Assembly (NCBI RefSeq): GCF_949769195.1
Contig: NZ_OX458333.1
Coordinates: forward strand, 1,240,001 to 1,304,000
Source of the DNA: Methylocaldum szegediense
GTDB lineage: Bacteria; Pseudomonadota; Gammaproteobacteria; Methylococcales; Methylococcaceae
DNA: 64,000 bases
Direction of reading: 5' to 3'
The notes beneath the pieces are model-generated. The model saw nothing but the letters and a program-made list of their open reading frames with translations. It did not search any database and was not told the origin of the DNA. This document shows, piece by piece, positions 34,141 through 44,230 of this stretch. Each line of letters starts with the position of its first letter. Position 1 is the first letter of the stretch. A program made the translations under genes and the position numbers.

Positions 34141-36381
34141 ATGCCGCAGTTCCGCCAATTTGTTCTTCGGCTGTCATTTATCTTTTTTTCAGTGTGGACG
34201 GGCATGGTTTGGGCCATCAGCGGTGACGAGCTGCTGCCGCCCGAACAAGCGTTCCGGGTATCCGCAAGAGGCGAAGGTAATGAGGTCCTGATCGGATTCG
34301 ATGTCGCCGACGGCTATTATCTGTACCGGCAGAAATTCAAGTTCGCCTCCAAGACTCCCGGCATCGATCTGGGCGAGCCGGTTTTTCCACCGGGTGAAAT
34401 TAAGCATGATGAATTTTTCGGCGAAATGGAAATCTACCGTCGGCACGTCGATATCCGGCTTCCGGTGGAGCGGCGCGACGGCGCCGGCGAGGTCCTAGCT
34501 CTCGAGGTGACATCCCAGGGCTGTGCCGATGCCGGGGTGTGCTATCCGCCGCACAGGCAGACAGTGAACGTGGCTTGGCCTACGGGTGGCGCGAACGGAG
34601 GCAAGAACGACTCGCTCGCAAAATTGGCGGAGGCGTTCAAATCGCTGGGGATCAAGACTCAGCCCGTTGATTTGCTGCCGCCGGACGAAGCTTTCCGTTT
34701 TTTTGCCGAGGTAAAGGATCCCCAAACGCTGTGGGTCAGTTGGCAAATTGCCGATGGGTATTATCTCTACCGCGAGAAATTCAATCTGGCCGTGATCGAG
34801 CCAGCCGGCGTAAAGCTCGGCCGCTATGAGATTCCCCGCGGCGAACCCAAGCACGATGAGGAGTTCGGTGCGGTAGAAGTGTTCCACGAGGAAGTCGGTT
34901 TCCCCGTACCCTTGTCGCGGGCCGACGGCCAACCGGTCAGTATTCAATTGCAGGCGAACTACCAGGGCTGTGCCGAGAAAGGCGTATGCTACCCGCCCAT
35001 GCAGAAAACGGTGAGCCTTGATTTGCCGGCCGGAGGGGTGGGAACGTCGACGTCGGCAGCGAGTCCTCCCGAGCCGGTGTCGGAGCAGGACCGAATCGCT
35101 TTCGAGCTACAAAACGGTTCGGTATGGGGCACGGTTCTCAGCTTTCTGGGATTCGGACTGTTGCTGGCGTTCACCCCTTGTGTTTTTCCGATGATCCCGA
35201 TTCTGTCTGGGATCATCGTCGGCAACGGTCACACGATCACGACGGGTCGAGCTTTCATGCTGTCGCTCAGTTACGTGCTGGCGTCGGCCCTGGCCTATAC
35301 CGTCTTCGGCGTTTTGGCCGGCCTTTTTGGCAGCAATCTCCAGATGCTGTTCCAAAAACCCGAGGTCATCGTCGCGTTCAGCGCCGTGTTCGTGCTGTTG
35401 GCCTTGTCCATGTTCGGCGTCTACACGCTGCAGATGCCAGCGTTCATCCAATCCCGCGTGGTTGCCCTCAGCAACCGCCAGCGTGGCGGTACCCTGACGG
35501 GGGCGGCGATCATGGGAGCGCTTTCGGCCTTGATCGTAGGACCTTGCGTGGCAGCGCCCCTGGCCGGCGCTCTGATCTACATCGGCCAGACCGGCGATGC
35601 CGTGCTCGGCGGCGTGGCTCTGTTCGCGTTGGGATTGGGGATGGGGATTCCCTTGCTGATCATCGGTGCATCCGCCGGGAAACTGCTGCCCAAGGCCGGA
35701 ACCTGGATGAATGCAGTCAAGGCCGCTTTCGGCGTGGGACTTCTGGCGATCGCCGTTTGGTTGCTCGAACGCATTCTCCCTGCCGCCGTATCTATGTTCC
35801 TGTGGGCGCTATTGCTGATCATTCCGGCGATCTACCTAGGAGCCCTGGATGCTCTGCCTCATCCAGCTTCGGGCTGGCGCAGACTGTGGAAGGGCGTAGG
35901 TATCGTGATGCTCACTTACGGTGTGTTGCTGTTGATCGGAGTCGCTTCGAACAGCACCGACCCGCTACAGCCGTTGCGAGACATATATCCGACGACCGCC
36001 ACGGCGTCGCCGCAGTCGACTGAGTTCAGGAAGGTCAGGACGCTTGATGAGCTGAACGCGCAAGTAGCCGCGGCGGAGATGGCCGGAAAGTGGGTGATGC
36101 TGGATTTCTATGCCGATTGGTGCATCTCGTGTAAGGAAATGGAGCGTTATACCTTCGCCGACCCCAAGGTTCAGAATGCGCTCGCTGATGTCATTTTGCT
36201 GCAGGCGGATGTCACACAAAATTCCGCGGATGATCAAGCGCTTCTCAATCATTTCGGCCTTATCGGACCACCGGCGACTTTGTTCTTCGGGCCGGACCGG
36301 GAGGAGCGGAAAGCGTTCCGTGTGGTCGGTTACATGAACGCAGACGAATTTGTGGGACATGTGCAAAGGGTGTTGCAGTGA
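34141..36381 (+). CDS. dsbD: Thiol:disulfide interchange protein DsbD with duplicated N-terminal domain
   Basis: An inner-membrane reductant conductor of ~746 aa that passes electrons from cytoplasmic thioredoxin to periplasmic thiols (DsbC, CcmG). A signal peptide (residues 1-25) is followed by two periplasmic alpha domains rather than one: Cys128/Cys134 in QGCADAGVCYPP and Cys277/Cys283 in QGCAEKGVCYPP, each after a GYYLYRxKF block. Eight helices follow, with the DsbD Cys motifs in FTPCVFPMIPIL and VGPCVAAPLAG. The C-terminal thioredoxin domain has DWCISCKEMER. The frame opens at 34036 inside cutA, but a signal peptide begins at the ATG at 34141. tlpA overlaps its stop. Confidence 0.93.
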   Translation: MPQFRQFVLRLSFIFFSVWTGMVWAISGDELLPPEQAFRVSARGEGNEVLIGFDVADGYYLYRQKFKFASKTPGIDLGEPVFPPGEIKHDEFFGEMEIYRRHVDIRLPVERRDGAGEVLALEVTSQGCADAGVCYPPHRQTVNVAWPTGGANGGKNDSLAKLAEAFKSLGIKTQPVDLLPPDEAFRFFAEVKDPQTLWVSWQIADGYYLYREKFNLAVIEPAGVKLGRYEIPRGEPKHDEEFGAVEVFHEEVGFPVPLSRADGQPVSIQLQANYQGCAEKGVCYPPMQKTVSLDLPAGGVGTSTSAASPPEPVSEQDRIAFELQNGSVWGTVLSFLGFGLLLAFTPCVFPMIPILSGIIVGNGHTITTGRAFMLSLSYVLASALAYTVFGVLAGLFGSNLQMLFQKPEVIVAFSAVFVLLALSMFGVYTLQMPAFIQSRVVALSNRQRGGTLTGAAIMGALSALIVGPCVAAPLAGALIYIGQTGDAVLGGVALFALGLGMGIPLLIIGASAGKLLPKAGTWMNAVKAAFGVGLLAIAVWLLERILPAAVSMFLWALLLIIPAIYLGALDALPHPASGWRRLWKGVGIVMLTYGVLLLIGVASNSTDPLQPLRDIYPTTATASPQSTEFRKVRTLDELNAQVAAAEMAGKWVMLDFYADWCISCKEMERYTFADPKVQNALADVILLQADVTQNSADDQALLNHFGLIGPPATLFFGPDREERKAFRVVGYMNADEFVGHVQRVLQ

Positions 36382-36902
36382 ATTCGTCGAAGCTCCTATA
36401 TGGATTGCTCGCGTTAGCCGCGTTGCTTCTGGGCATTCTTGCCCAGCGCTGGATGAGCGGAGAACCGAGCGCACCACCGAATGGCGCTTCTGTAGACTCC
36501 GTTTCGCTCAGGGATCTGGACGGCAATCCGCGCGATATCGCCGAGTGGAAAGGGAAGGTTCTCGTACTCAATTTCTGGGCGACCTGGTGCGCGCCGTGCC
36601 GAGAAGAGATGCCGGAGTTTACCCGCTTGCAAACCGAATTGGGCGGCAAAGGCGTTCAATTTGTCGGTATCGCCATTGACGAGTCCGAAGCCGTTCAAGA
36701 CTTTTTAAAAGAGACGCCGGTTAATTATCCGATCTTGCTCGGTGACGAACGCGCCGTTGCCTGGGCGGAGAGGCTTGGAAACCGGCTCGGCGTCTTGCCG
36801 TTTTCCGTCGTTTTCAATCGCGACGGCCAGTTGGTGGACGCCCATATCGGACCGTTCTCGCGAGAGCAGCTCACCGAGGTTCTCAAACCGCTCGTTCATT
36901 GA
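36378..36902 (+). CDS. TlpA/ResA-like periplasmic thioredoxin
   Basis: A membrane-anchored thioredoxin-fold reductase of 174 aa. An N-terminal anchor (LLYGLLALAALLLGILAQ) precedes the AhpC/TSA-like domain with active-site Cys pair WATWCAPCREEMPEF, the inserted VGIAIDESEAVQDFLKETPVNYPILLGDE block and the cis-Pro loop VLPFSVV. Starting at a GTG at 36378, which overlaps the dsbD TGA, it is probably coupled to dsbD and may receive electrons from it, for example for cytochrome c maturation or for protein thiols. Confidence 0.9.
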   Translation: MNSSKLLYGLLALAALLLGILAQRWMSGEPSAPPNGASVDSVSLRDLDGNPRDIAEWKGKVLVLNFWATWCAPCREEMPEFTRLQTELGGKGVQFVGIAIDESEAVQDFLKETPVNYPILLGDERAVAWAERLGNRLGVLPFSVVFNRDGQLVDAHIGPFSREQLTEVLKPLVH

Positions 36903-37037
36903 CCTTCTCGTCAAAATGCGCTAACTGCGTCGAACGTAAGCGAAATTCCTCATTTGTGGACAGATTTTGTGGGTTTCGGCAAAATAGCCGCGGCTTTTCG
37001 GCTTCTGCGTCATCGGAAACAAGTCCGTCCTCTTAAT

Positions 37038-37481
37038 ATGGCAAACATTCTTGTGCTTAACGGCCCGAATCTCAACTTGCTTGGGGTTCGCGAGCCTGGG
37101 CTTTATGGCAGTCAGTCGCTCGGCGATATCGAGTCTGCTTTAGACGCGAAGGCCCGAGCGCTGGGCTGTCATCTGGATTTCTTCCAGAGTAATGCCGAGC
37201 ACGAGCTCATCGGGCGTATCCATCAGGCGTTCAGGGAATCTGTAGACTTCATACTCATCAATCCGGGTGCGTTCACGCATACCAGCATTGCGCTACGCGA
37301 TGCGTTTCTCGCGACCCGTATTCCTTTTATCGAAGTCCATTTATCGAACATCCATGCACGCGAGCCGTTCCGTAAACATTCCTATTTGTCCGATATCGCC
37401 AAAGGCGTCATCTGCGGATTCGGCGGACTCGGTTATGAACTCGCCTTGAATGCCGCCTTAAAAATCCTAGAAGCGGGCTAA
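37038..37481 (+). CDS. aroQ: Type II 3-dehydroquinate dehydratase
   Basis: This dodecameric shikimate-pathway enzyme converts 3-dehydroquinate to 3-dehydroshikimate. The 147-aa product has [21 protein letters not shown] (with the catalytic Tyr), [34 protein letters not shown] and [20 protein letters not shown] (catalytic His). The longest frame opens 28 codons earlier, but homologues begin at MANILVL. It lies immediately before accB and accC, a common gammaproteobacterial order. Confidence 0.96.
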   Translation: MANILVLNGPNLNLLGVREPGLYGSQSLGDIESALDAKARALGCHLDFFQSNAEHELIGRIHQAFRESVDFILINPGAFTHTSIALRDAFLATRIPFIEVHLSNIHAREPFRKHSYLSDIAKGVICGFGGLGYELALNAALKILEAG

Positions 37482-37484
37482 ACC

Positions 37485-37934
37485 ATGGATATTAGAAAAA
37501 TAAAGAAGCTCATCGAAATGATTGAAGAGTCGGGTATTGCCGAGATTGAGATTCGTGAAGGGGAGGAGTCGGTACGTATCAGCCGGTACAGCAGCGTTGC
37601 AGCGCAACCGGTGCAAGTCGTACCGGCAGCTGCGCCGGCCCCGGCAGTGTCACAGCCCACGGCACCCGAGTCGGTCGATTCGACCGCTGATAAATTGACG
37701 GGGCATATCGTGCGATCGCCCATGGTCGGCACGTTTTACCGTTCGCCATCGCCGGGAGCGAAACCGTTCGTGGAGGTCGGACAGCGGGTGGAAGTAGGCG
37801 ATACGCTCTGCATTATCGAGGCGATGAAAATCTTAAATCAAATTGAGGCCGACAAGGCCGGTGTGATTGCCAAGGTGCTGGTGGAAAACGCCCAACCGGT
37901 GGAATACAACCAACCCTTGTTCATCATCGAGTAA
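37485..37934 (+). CDS. accB: Biotin carboxyl carrier protein of acetyl-CoA carboxylase
   Basis: This 149-aa carrier swings biotin between AccC and the carboxyltransferase in malonyl-CoA synthesis. The first ~70 residues and a Pro/Ala linker ([14 protein letters not shown]) precede the biotinyl domain, where [14 protein letters not shown] carries the biotinylated Lys. It sits three bases after aroQ and 50 before accC. Confidence 0.97.
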   Translation: MDIRKIKKLIEMIEESGIAEIEIREGEESVRISRYSSVAAQPVQVVPAAAPAPAVSQPTAPESVDSTADKLTGHIVRSPMVGTFYRSPSPGAKPFVEVGQRVEVGDTLCIIEAMKILNQIEADKAGVIAKVLVENAQPVEYNQPLFIIE

Positions 37935-37984
37935 GGGCCTAACGGCGTTGTCTGTTATTCGCCCGACCCACCAGGTGTTTGTTC

Positions 37985-39331
37985 ATGCTCGGTAAAGTTC
38001 TTATCGCCAATCGGGGCGAGATTGCCCTGCGTATTCTTCGTGCTTGCCGCGAACTCGGCATCAAAGTTGTGGCTGTACATTCCGAGGCCGATAGGGATCT
38101 CAAGCACGTGCGGCTGGCCGACGAGTCCGTATGTATCGGTCCGGCTCCCTCGAAAGAAAGCTATCTGAATGTTCCGGCTATCATTAGCGCGGCCGAAGTC
38201 ACCGACTCGGTGGCCATCCATCCAGGCTATGGTTTTCTGTCCGAAAACGCCGATTTCGCCGAGAAGGTGATTCAAAGCGGTTTCGTTTTCATAGGCCCTC
38301 GTCCGGAAACCATACGCCTCATGGGAGACAAGGTGTCGGCCATCGAGGCGATGAAAAAAGCCGGCATCCCATGCTTGCCGGGTTCGGATGGTCCTTTGAG
38401 CGAAAATCACGACGAGAATCTAAAGATCGCCCGCCGCATCGGATTTCCGGTCATTATCAAAGCCGCAGGCGGCGGCGGCGGACGCGGCATGCGGGTGGTC
38501 CACAGCGAGGCTAATCTGCCGAGCGCTATCACGCTGACCCGCGGGGAGGCTGCGGCAGCCTTCGGTAACGATACGGTTTATATGGAGAAATACCTGGAAA
38601 ATCCTCGGCATATCGAATTCCAGGTGATTGCCGACAGTCATGGGAACGTGATTCATCTGGGCGAACGCGATTGCTCCACTCAGCGCCGGCATCAGAAAGT
38701 CATCGAAGAAGCGCCCGCGCCCGGCATTACCGAGGAACAGCGCCGCGAGATGGGAGAGCGCTGCGTCAAGGCCTGTCAGGAAATTGGCTATCTCGGAGCC
38801 GGGACTTTCGAGTTTCTTTACCAGGACGGCCAGTTCTATTTCATCGAGATGAATACCCGCGTTCAAGTGGAGCATCCGGTGACGGAAATGGTGACGGGCT
38901 TCGATATCGTGAAGGAGCAGCTTCGCATCGCTGCTGGCGAGACCTTGTCGATCCGGCAGGAGGATGTTCAACTGCGGGGCCACGCCATCGAGTGTCGGAT
39001 CAATGCCGAAGATCCTCAGAGTTTCATCCCTAGTCCCGGCGTAATCGAGCAGTTCCATATGCCCGGAGGCCCGGGGATCCGGGTCGAGACGCATATCTAT
39101 AACGGCTATCGGGTGCCGCCCTATTACGACTCCATGATCGGCAAGCTCATCGCCCATGGCGAGACGCGCAGCGGGGCTATTGCGCGTGCCCGCATGGCGC
39201 TTCAGGAAATGGTCATCGGCGGCATCAAATGCAATATTCCGTTGTTGCTCGACATCATCAACGACACAGCCTTTAATGCCGGCGGACAGAACATCCATTA
39301 TTTGGAGCGTAAGCTCGGATTGAAACATTGA
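37985..39331 (+). CDS. accC: Biotin carboxylase subunit of acetyl-CoA carboxylase
   Basis: An ATP-grasp enzyme of 448 aa that carboxylates biotin on AccB. It shows [38 protein letters not shown], the ATP-binding [44 protein letters not shown] and [20 protein letters not shown] two codons upstream opens the longest frame; the ATG with AGG nine bases before it is preferred. Its TGA overlaps the prmA ATG. Confidence 0.97.
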   Translation: MLGKVLIANRGEIALRILRACRELGIKVVAVHSEADRDLKHVRLADESVCIGPAPSKESYLNVPAIISAAEVTDSVAIHPGYGFLSENADFAEKVIQSGFVFIGPRPETIRLMGDKVSAIEAMKKAGIPCLPGSDGPLSENHDENLKIARRIGFPVIIKAAGGGGGRGMRVVHSEANLPSAITLTRGEAAAAFGNDTVYMEKYLENPRHIEFQVIADSHGNVIHLGERDCSTQRRHQKVIEEAPAPGITEEQRREMGERCVKACQEIGYLGAGTFEFLYQDGQFYFIEMNTRVQVEHPVTEMVTGFDIVKEQLRIAAGETLSIRQEDVQLRGHAIECRINAEDPQSFIPSPGVIEQFHMPGGPGIRVETHIYNGYRVPPYYDSMIGKLIAHGETRSGAIARARMALQEMVIGGIKCNIPLLLDIINDTAFNAGGQNIHYLERKLGLKH

Positions 39332-40209
39332 TGTGGCGTCAGCTGGCGATTACGGTGGACGAATCCTGGGCGGAGCCGGTTTCCGATTTTCTGGCGAACC
39401 TCGGTGCCGTTGCCGTCAGCTTCGAAGATGCCGGCGACCAACCTCTGTTCGAGCCCAAACCGGGAGAAACGCCAGTTTGGCGGCAGACTAGAGTCATCGG
39501 ATTGTTCGATGCGGACGCCGATACCGATCAAGTTCGGGATGCGATTGCGAACGAATTCGGCGAGCGGGTGTTGCAGTGTCAGCTCGAGAATTTGGAAGAT
39601 CGCGCATGGGAACGTGCCTGGCTTGACCATTTTCGACCGATGCGCTTTGGTCGGAGACTCTGGATCTGCCCGACCGGTTTCGAGCCTCCAGAACCGCAAG
39701 CCGTCAACGTGGTGCTTGATCCGGGCCTTGCTTTCGGAACCGGCACGCATCCCACGACCGCACTTTGCCTCGAATGGTTGGACGGTCAGGATTTGCAGGG
39801 TAAGACCGTGATCGACTACGGCTGCGGTTCAGGAATTCTTGCGGTGGCTGCATTGAAGCTGGGCGCGGTGAAAGCCTACGGAGTGGACATCGATCCTCAG
39901 GCGCTCACGGCGTCGGAGGAAAACGCGCGCAAGAACGGGGTGCAGGCCGACTTGGTGCTCGCCTACCCGGGCGAGATGGGGGCTGTTCGGGCCGGGGTTC
40001 TGGTAGCTAATATCCTGGCTAACCCATTGATCGAATTGGCAGCGGAGATTAGCGAAAAGGTCCTTCCGGGCGGGCGTTTGGCGTTATCTGGGATCTTGGC
40101 GGCGCAAGTCGAAAGCGTTCGCGCGGCCTACGTTTCGCAGTTCGATTTCTCTTCCCCTGAGCTCCGCGAGGAATGGGCGCTGCTCACGGGCATAAAGCGT
40201 CGAGGTTGA
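39331..40209 (+). CDS. prmA: Ribosomal protein L11 methyltransferase
   Basis: This SAM-dependent enzyme trimethylates ribosomal protein L11. The 292-aa sequence has the N-terminal substrate-recognition domain and the SAM domain with LAFGTGTHPTTALCLEWL, TVIDYGCGSGILAVAALKLGA, GVDIDPQALTASEENA and VANILANPLIELA (catalytic NxLAxxL). The start overlaps the accC stop (TGATG). Confidence 0.96.
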   Translation: MWRQLAITVDESWAEPVSDFLANLGAVAVSFEDAGDQPLFEPKPGETPVWRQTRVIGLFDADADTDQVRDAIANEFGERVLQCQLENLEDRAWERAWLDHFRPMRFGRRLWICPTGFEPPEPQAVNVVLDPGLAFGTGTHPTTALCLEWLDGQDLQGKTVIDYGCGSGILAVAALKLGAVKAYGVDIDPQALTASEENARKNGVQADLVLAYPGEMGAVRAGVLVANILANPLIELAAEISEKVLPGGRLALSGILAAQVESVRAAYVSQFDFSSPELREEWALLTGIKRRG

Positions 40210-40212
40210 AGC

Positions 40213-41013
40213 GTGTTTACCCGCTGCCCCGAGTGTAAAACCGCATATCGCATCAGCGTTGGTCAATTGCGTGCCGGACGTGGCGAAGCGCTATGTGAGC
40301 GTTGCAATATCGTTTTCAACGCCTTGGTGTCCCTGGGACATGCGGTGAAAGACACGATTCCTGAAGATGCACCTCAGATAAGGCCGCCACCTTTAGGAGA
40401 TCGGGACGCAGTACTCCTGCCGAAGTTCGAGCCAAAGCTGCCCGAGAAATCGGGAAGTGAAGGCGAGGAATTGGCCTTTGGCGCACAGGCGTTCGAGCAG
40501 GAAGGGAAGGGGAGCGATGCGAAAGGAAGCGAGGGGCTGTCTTCGGTAGCGCCGGAGACCTGGTGGGGGTTAGGCGTCTTCGGATTGACGACTCTTTTGA
40601 TCGTCCAACTAATCGTATTCGAAGGCGACAGAATGGTGCAGAGTGCCCGAATGCGTCCCTGGCTGGATATGGTCTGCAAGACCGTTGATTGTCAGTTGCC
40701 GCCTTATAAAGATTTGCGCCGAATCCAGATTTTCGATCGGGCTTTACGGCCGGACTCGACGCGCGACGATGCTTTAGAGTTCCAACTCGTATTCGCGAAC
40801 CAGTCCGACCTGCCGCAGATGCTCCCCAATTTGAAGCTGGTGCTCACCGAACTTAACGGAACCCCGGTCGCGGAGAGGATATTCGCGCCTGCAGAATATC
40901 TCCCCGAAGGGGAAACCGTTTCGCTGATGCCGGTCGGCAAACCGTTCGAAATCCGCCTGCTTTTGTCTAAACCGAGTCGTGACGTAGGCGGCTTCACATT
41001 CGAGTTACAGTGA
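40213..41013 (+). CDS. Zinc-ribbon / DUF3426 membrane protein
   Basis: A 266-aa protein that begins with an MJ0042-type zinc finger (TRCPECKTAYRISVGQLRAGRGEALCERC, two CxxC pairs), followed by a charged linker, one membrane helix (residues ~117-137, WWGLGVFGLTTLLIVQLIVF) and a periplasmic DUF3426 domain (NQSDLPQMLPNLKLVLTELNGTPVAERIF). The start is a GTG at 40213, three bases after prmA. Members are widespread beside prmA or fis in proteobacteria; no function is established. Confidence 0.88.
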   Translation: MFTRCPECKTAYRISVGQLRAGRGEALCERCNIVFNALVSLGHAVKDTIPEDAPQIRPPPLGDRDAVLLPKFEPKLPEKSGSEGEELAFGAQAFEQEGKGSDAKGSEGLSSVAPETWWGLGVFGLTTLLIVQLIVFEGDRMVQSARMRPWLDMVCKTVDCQLPPYKDLRRIQIFDRALRPDSTRDDALEFQLVFANQSDLPQMLPNLKLVLTELNGTPVAERIFAPAEYLPEGETVSLMPVGKPFEIRLLLSKPSRDVGGFTFELQ

Positions 41014-41444
41014 TTCGGTCTTTCAAACCCTGGCTACGGTTGCCGACTCATGTCGGATTTGTTTACAGCTTTACAGCATCCGGTCAGCCTTCGTTAACGG
41101 TAACAGGATAAGCCAGTTGACGGGTTCAGGAAGGGCAAACACCTATTGATTCCGTTTGTGGTGAGCCCTTCGCCCTTTGGGCCCCTCGACAAGCTCAGGC
41201 TTGTGGGACGCTCTCCTGGGCTTATCGAAGGGCGTGAATAGAAATCATTCGATCAAAACCGAAGCGTAATGCTTACCCAAAGGTCTCGCAGCGGCGATGA
41301 GCCGAGGAAGGGCATGGCAAGCGGACCCCGTTCATTGCAGGGTCACCGCGCCGCAAGCGAGATCAACCAATCGTCGTTCGACTAAGCCTGCCGAAAGTCG
41401 GCTCAGAGACATCGCAAGGGCAAACCGGAATCACGAGCCTTTTC
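41014..41444. other. Intergenic region with a dispersed repeat
   Basis: No gene is supported. The 430 bases include a repeat-family copy at about 41165-41236 (separate entry). Confidence 0.55.
41165..41236. repeat. Dispersed CCTTCG / CTCAGG repeat
   Basis: AGCCCTTCGCCC followed by CCCCTCGACAAGCTCAGG and ending CTTATCGAAGGGCG forms a composite of the short repeat and an inverted partner (CCCTTCG..CGAAGGG). It is related to the copies at 60896-60942 and 27240-27263. Confidence 0.55.
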
Positions 41445-42122
41445 CTAAAGATTTCGCGATCGTCTCGAGACCAGTCCTAAGCCGGCGATGGCCGAGCCGA
41501 ACAGCCAGACCGCGCCGGGAACCGGAACGGGGGTCGGCGCTACTTCTGGGCCGTCGCCGCCGCCGAAATAACCGCTTGTGATCGTTTTGCCATTGGTCTT
41601 CCCGGCACCCGAGAAATCCGCTACGTGAGCCGCATACCAGGCATTTCCTTCCCCAGCGGTTCCACTGGAGGGTCCATGATAGGAGTCGGGCGTATCTCCG
41701 TTAATGCCGGTGATGCTGAAGGTCAGCGGGTCCTGGCGATCGTTTCCTGGTCCGCTCACGACCACATCGAATCTGCCGAAACCGTTTAACCGTCGATTGA
41801 AATCGACCGTCCAGCCGTTAGGCAGATTGCTGATGTTGCTGGACGAAAGGTTGGATACGCCATTGTCGACTACATTGAATCCGAATGCCTGGATGCCGAA
41901 GTTGGACAGCTCATGACCAGCGAAAGGCCCGCCCGAATCGTTCAGCGCGTCGACAGTAAAGGTAATATCATCGCCCGATGCCTGGGTTGTCACGGTCAGA
42001 TAGTTCTTACCGTCGGTAAAGGGCGGTTGATTGATATTCGTTTGATCCAGGAAAAAGGAAGCTGCCTCGGATTGGCTCGTCACAACCAATGCCGCTCCCA
42101 AATAAAGCGGTGCGAGTCTCAT
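41445..42122 (-). CDS. VPLPA-CTERM sorting-signal protein (putative XrtD substrate)
   Basis: An exported protein of 225 aa. An N-terminal signal peptide (MRLAPLYLGAALVVTSQSEAA) precedes a Ser/Asn/Gly-rich, probably beta-rich region with no known domain. The C-terminus has the three-part exosortase signal: the VPVPGAVWLFGS motif, a hydrophobic helix (AIAGLGLVS) and a basic end (RRSRNL). This variant matches the VPLPA-CTERM class handled by XrtD, whose gene is at 135-1715. The longest frame opens at 42284, but AGGAGGG just before the ATG at 42122 settles the start. No neighbour shares its operon. Confidence 0.85.
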   Translation of the reverse strand: MRLAPLYLGAALVVTSQSEAASFFLDQTNINQPPFTDGKNYLTVTTQASGDDITFTVDALNDSGGPFAGHELSNFGIQAFGFNVVDNGVSNLSSSNISNLPNGWTVDFNRRLNGFGRFDVVVSGPGNDRQDPLTFSITGINGDTPDSYHGPSSGTAGEGNAWYAAHVADFSGAGKTNGKTITSGYFGGGDGPEVAPTPVPVPGAVWLFGSAIAGLGLVSRRSRNL

Positions 42123-42693
42123 GATTCCCTCCTTGAAAGTCAGTTCTGCGAATTCGGTCAGATACAGACCGGATCTATCCGCACTACCCCTAATCCCGGT
42201 TCCGAGCGGGATCCCGTAAAAATGTTGACGCGGATGGATTGTAAGAGTTCCGAACTGTGAGCAAAGGCTTACGTTCCGTCTCACAGTTGCAACGGATTTC
42301 TTCGAAGCATTGAGAGAGCGGGAAGTCGGCTTTAACGGCTGTGGTTCACATTCTGCGGGAAAAGGTGACTGAACGAAGGCGAAGCGATTGAGCGTTGCAT
42401 GCGGTTCGAAACCACAGCCGATTCGCGTTTGAGGCGGGCAAATCTTCCTTGGAGCGTCTAAAGTTCTTGGCTTATTCTATCCGGCGAGCACACGACATTC
42501 CTTTGTGTCGGGGTTCCAAACCCGGATTACTTAATATAAGTAAGCCTTATAACGTTAATCATAACAACTGAATTTTTTTTATGAATGGAACAGCTTATAG
42601 TTCCGAGTTGTGAAAGGACAACACGATTCCGCGGTCCAAGTAGGACCAGAGAATATTCCTGAGAATAATCCACAGATGTGGTAGGAGGTAGAT
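42123..42693. promoter_or_regulatory. Control region of the cbb cluster
   Basis: About 570 bases lie between the divergent CTERM gene and cbbL. The most striking element is the perfect palindrome TTACTTAATATAAGTAA at 42527-42543, followed closely by TTATAACGTTAATCATAA (42547-42564). Both are AT-rich and fit the TNA-spaced half-sites of LysR-type regulators such as CbbR, which would be the expected activator, but no cbbR gene is in the window. GTAGGAGGTAGAT just before cbbL is a strong ribosome site. Confidence 0.5.
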
Positions 42694-44115
42694 ATGGCTG
42701 TAAAGACCTATAACGCGGGCGTAAAAGAATACCGCGAGACCTATTGGATGCCGGATTACACCCCCAAGGACACCGATATCCTGGCTGTCTTTAAGGTTAC
42801 GCCCCAGCCTGGCGTGCCTCGCGAGGAAGCGGCAGCGGCGGTCGCTGCGGAATCGTCCACCGGCACCTGGACTACGGTTTGGACCGATCTCTTGACCGAC
42901 CTTGACTATTACAAGGGACGCGCCTACCGCATCGAAGACGTTCCGGGCAGCGATGAACAGTTCTACGCTTTCGTTGCCTATCCGATTGACCTGTTCGAGG
43001 AAGGATCGGTCGTCAATGTTTTCACGTCTCTGGTCGGCAACGTGTTCGGCTTTAAGGCGATCCGTGGACTGCGTCTGGAGGACGTGCGCTTCCCGATCGC
43101 TTATGTGATGACCTGCGGCGGTCCGCCTCACGGTATCCAGGTCGAGCGTGACATCCTGAACAAGTACGGCCGTCCGCTCTTGGGCTGCACCATCAAGCCG
43201 AAGCTGGGCCTGTCCGCGAAAAATTACGGCCGCGCGGTTTACGAGTGCTTGCGCGGCGGTCTGGATTTCACTAAGGACGACGAGAATGTGAACAGCCAGC
43301 CGTTCATGCGCTGGAAGCAACGCTTCGACTTCGTCATGGAGGCTGTTCATAAGGCGGAACGTGAAACCGGCGAACGAAAGGGGCATTACCTGAACGTGAC
43401 CGCTCCGACTCCGGAAGAGATGTATAAGCGCGCGGAGTATGCCAAGGAGATCGGGGCGCCGATCATCATGCACGATTACATTACGGGAGGATTCTGCGCC
43501 AATACCGGCCTTGCCAACTGGTGCCGCGAAAACGGCGTTCTCCTGCATATCCACCGTGCGATGCACGCCGTGATCGACCGCAACCCGAACCACGGTATTC
43601 ATTTCCGAGTGCTCGCTAAGATCCTGAGACTGTCAGGCGGCGATCATCTGCACACCGGTACCGTTGTCGGCAAGCTGGAGGGCGATCGGGCCGCCACCTT
43701 AGGTTGGATCGATTTGCTCCGCGAGCGTTACATCAAGGAGGACCGCAGCCGCGGTATTTTCTTCGATCAGGATTGGGGCGCCATGCCGGGCGTTTTCGCG
43801 GTCGCTTCGGGCGGTATCCATGTTTGGCATATGCCGGCGCTGTTGTCGATTTTCGGTGATGATGCCGTGTTCCAATTCGGCGGTGGCACCCTTGGCCATC
43901 CGTGGGGCAACGCAGCGGGCGCAGCAGCCAATCGCGTCGCGCTAGAAGCTTGCGTCGAAGCCCGTAACGAAGGCCGCCAACTCGAAAGAGAAGGAAAAGA
44001 GATTTTGATGTCTGCCGCGAAGAACAGCCCGGAGCTCAAGGCCGCGTTGGAAACCTGGAAGGAAATCAAGTTCGAGTTCGACACGGTCGATAAGCTCGAT
44101 GTGGCGCACAAGTGA
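42694..44115 (+). CDS. cbbL: RuBisCO form I large subunit
   Basis: The catalytic subunit of ribulose-1,5-bisphosphate carboxylase/oxygenase. The 473-aa protein has all key blocks: [21 protein letters not shown] (catalytic Lys), [20 protein letters not shown] (carbamylated Lys, Asp, Glu), [32 protein letters not shown] (loop 6 Lys) and [16 protein letters not shown]. The start [27 protein letters not shown] is of the green-type form IA. The neighbours cbbS, cbbQ and cbbO, with no carboxysome genes, fit the IAq cytoplasmic type. Confidence 0.98.
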   Translation: MAVKTYNAGVKEYRETYWMPDYTPKDTDILAVFKVTPQPGVPREEAAAAVAAESSTGTWTTVWTDLLTDLDYYKGRAYRIEDVPGSDEQFYAFVAYPIDLFEEGSVVNVFTSLVGNVFGFKAIRGLRLEDVRFPIAYVMTCGGPPHGIQVERDILNKYGRPLLGCTIKPKLGLSAKNYGRAVYECLRGGLDFTKDDENVNSQPFMRWKQRFDFVMEAVHKAERETGERKGHYLNVTAPTPEEMYKRAEYAKEIGAPIIMHDYITGGFCANTGLANWCRENGVLLHIHRAMHAVIDRNPNHGIHFRVLAKILRLSGGDHLHTGTVVGKLEGDRAATLGWIDLLRERYIKEDRSRGIFFDQDWGAMPGVFAVASGGIHVWHMPALLSIFGDDAVFQFGGGTLGHPWGNAAGAAANRVALEACVEARNEGRQLEREGKEILMSAAKNSPELKAALETWKEIKFEFDTVDKLDVAHK

Positions 44116-44230
44116 TCGCCCGCATCCGTTGGAAGCGATACTGTCGACGAGCTGAACGGCGCTAGAAAGCGGTCCCCTCCAAGCGGGAGGGGATCTCACA
44201 AGTGGTCAATAAACGAGGATTGAAACAACC

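Noticed and set aside
42595-43602. A 335-codon minus-strand frame
   Set aside because: It is the antisense of cbbL and shows no protein family; high-GC codon use opens long shadow frames.
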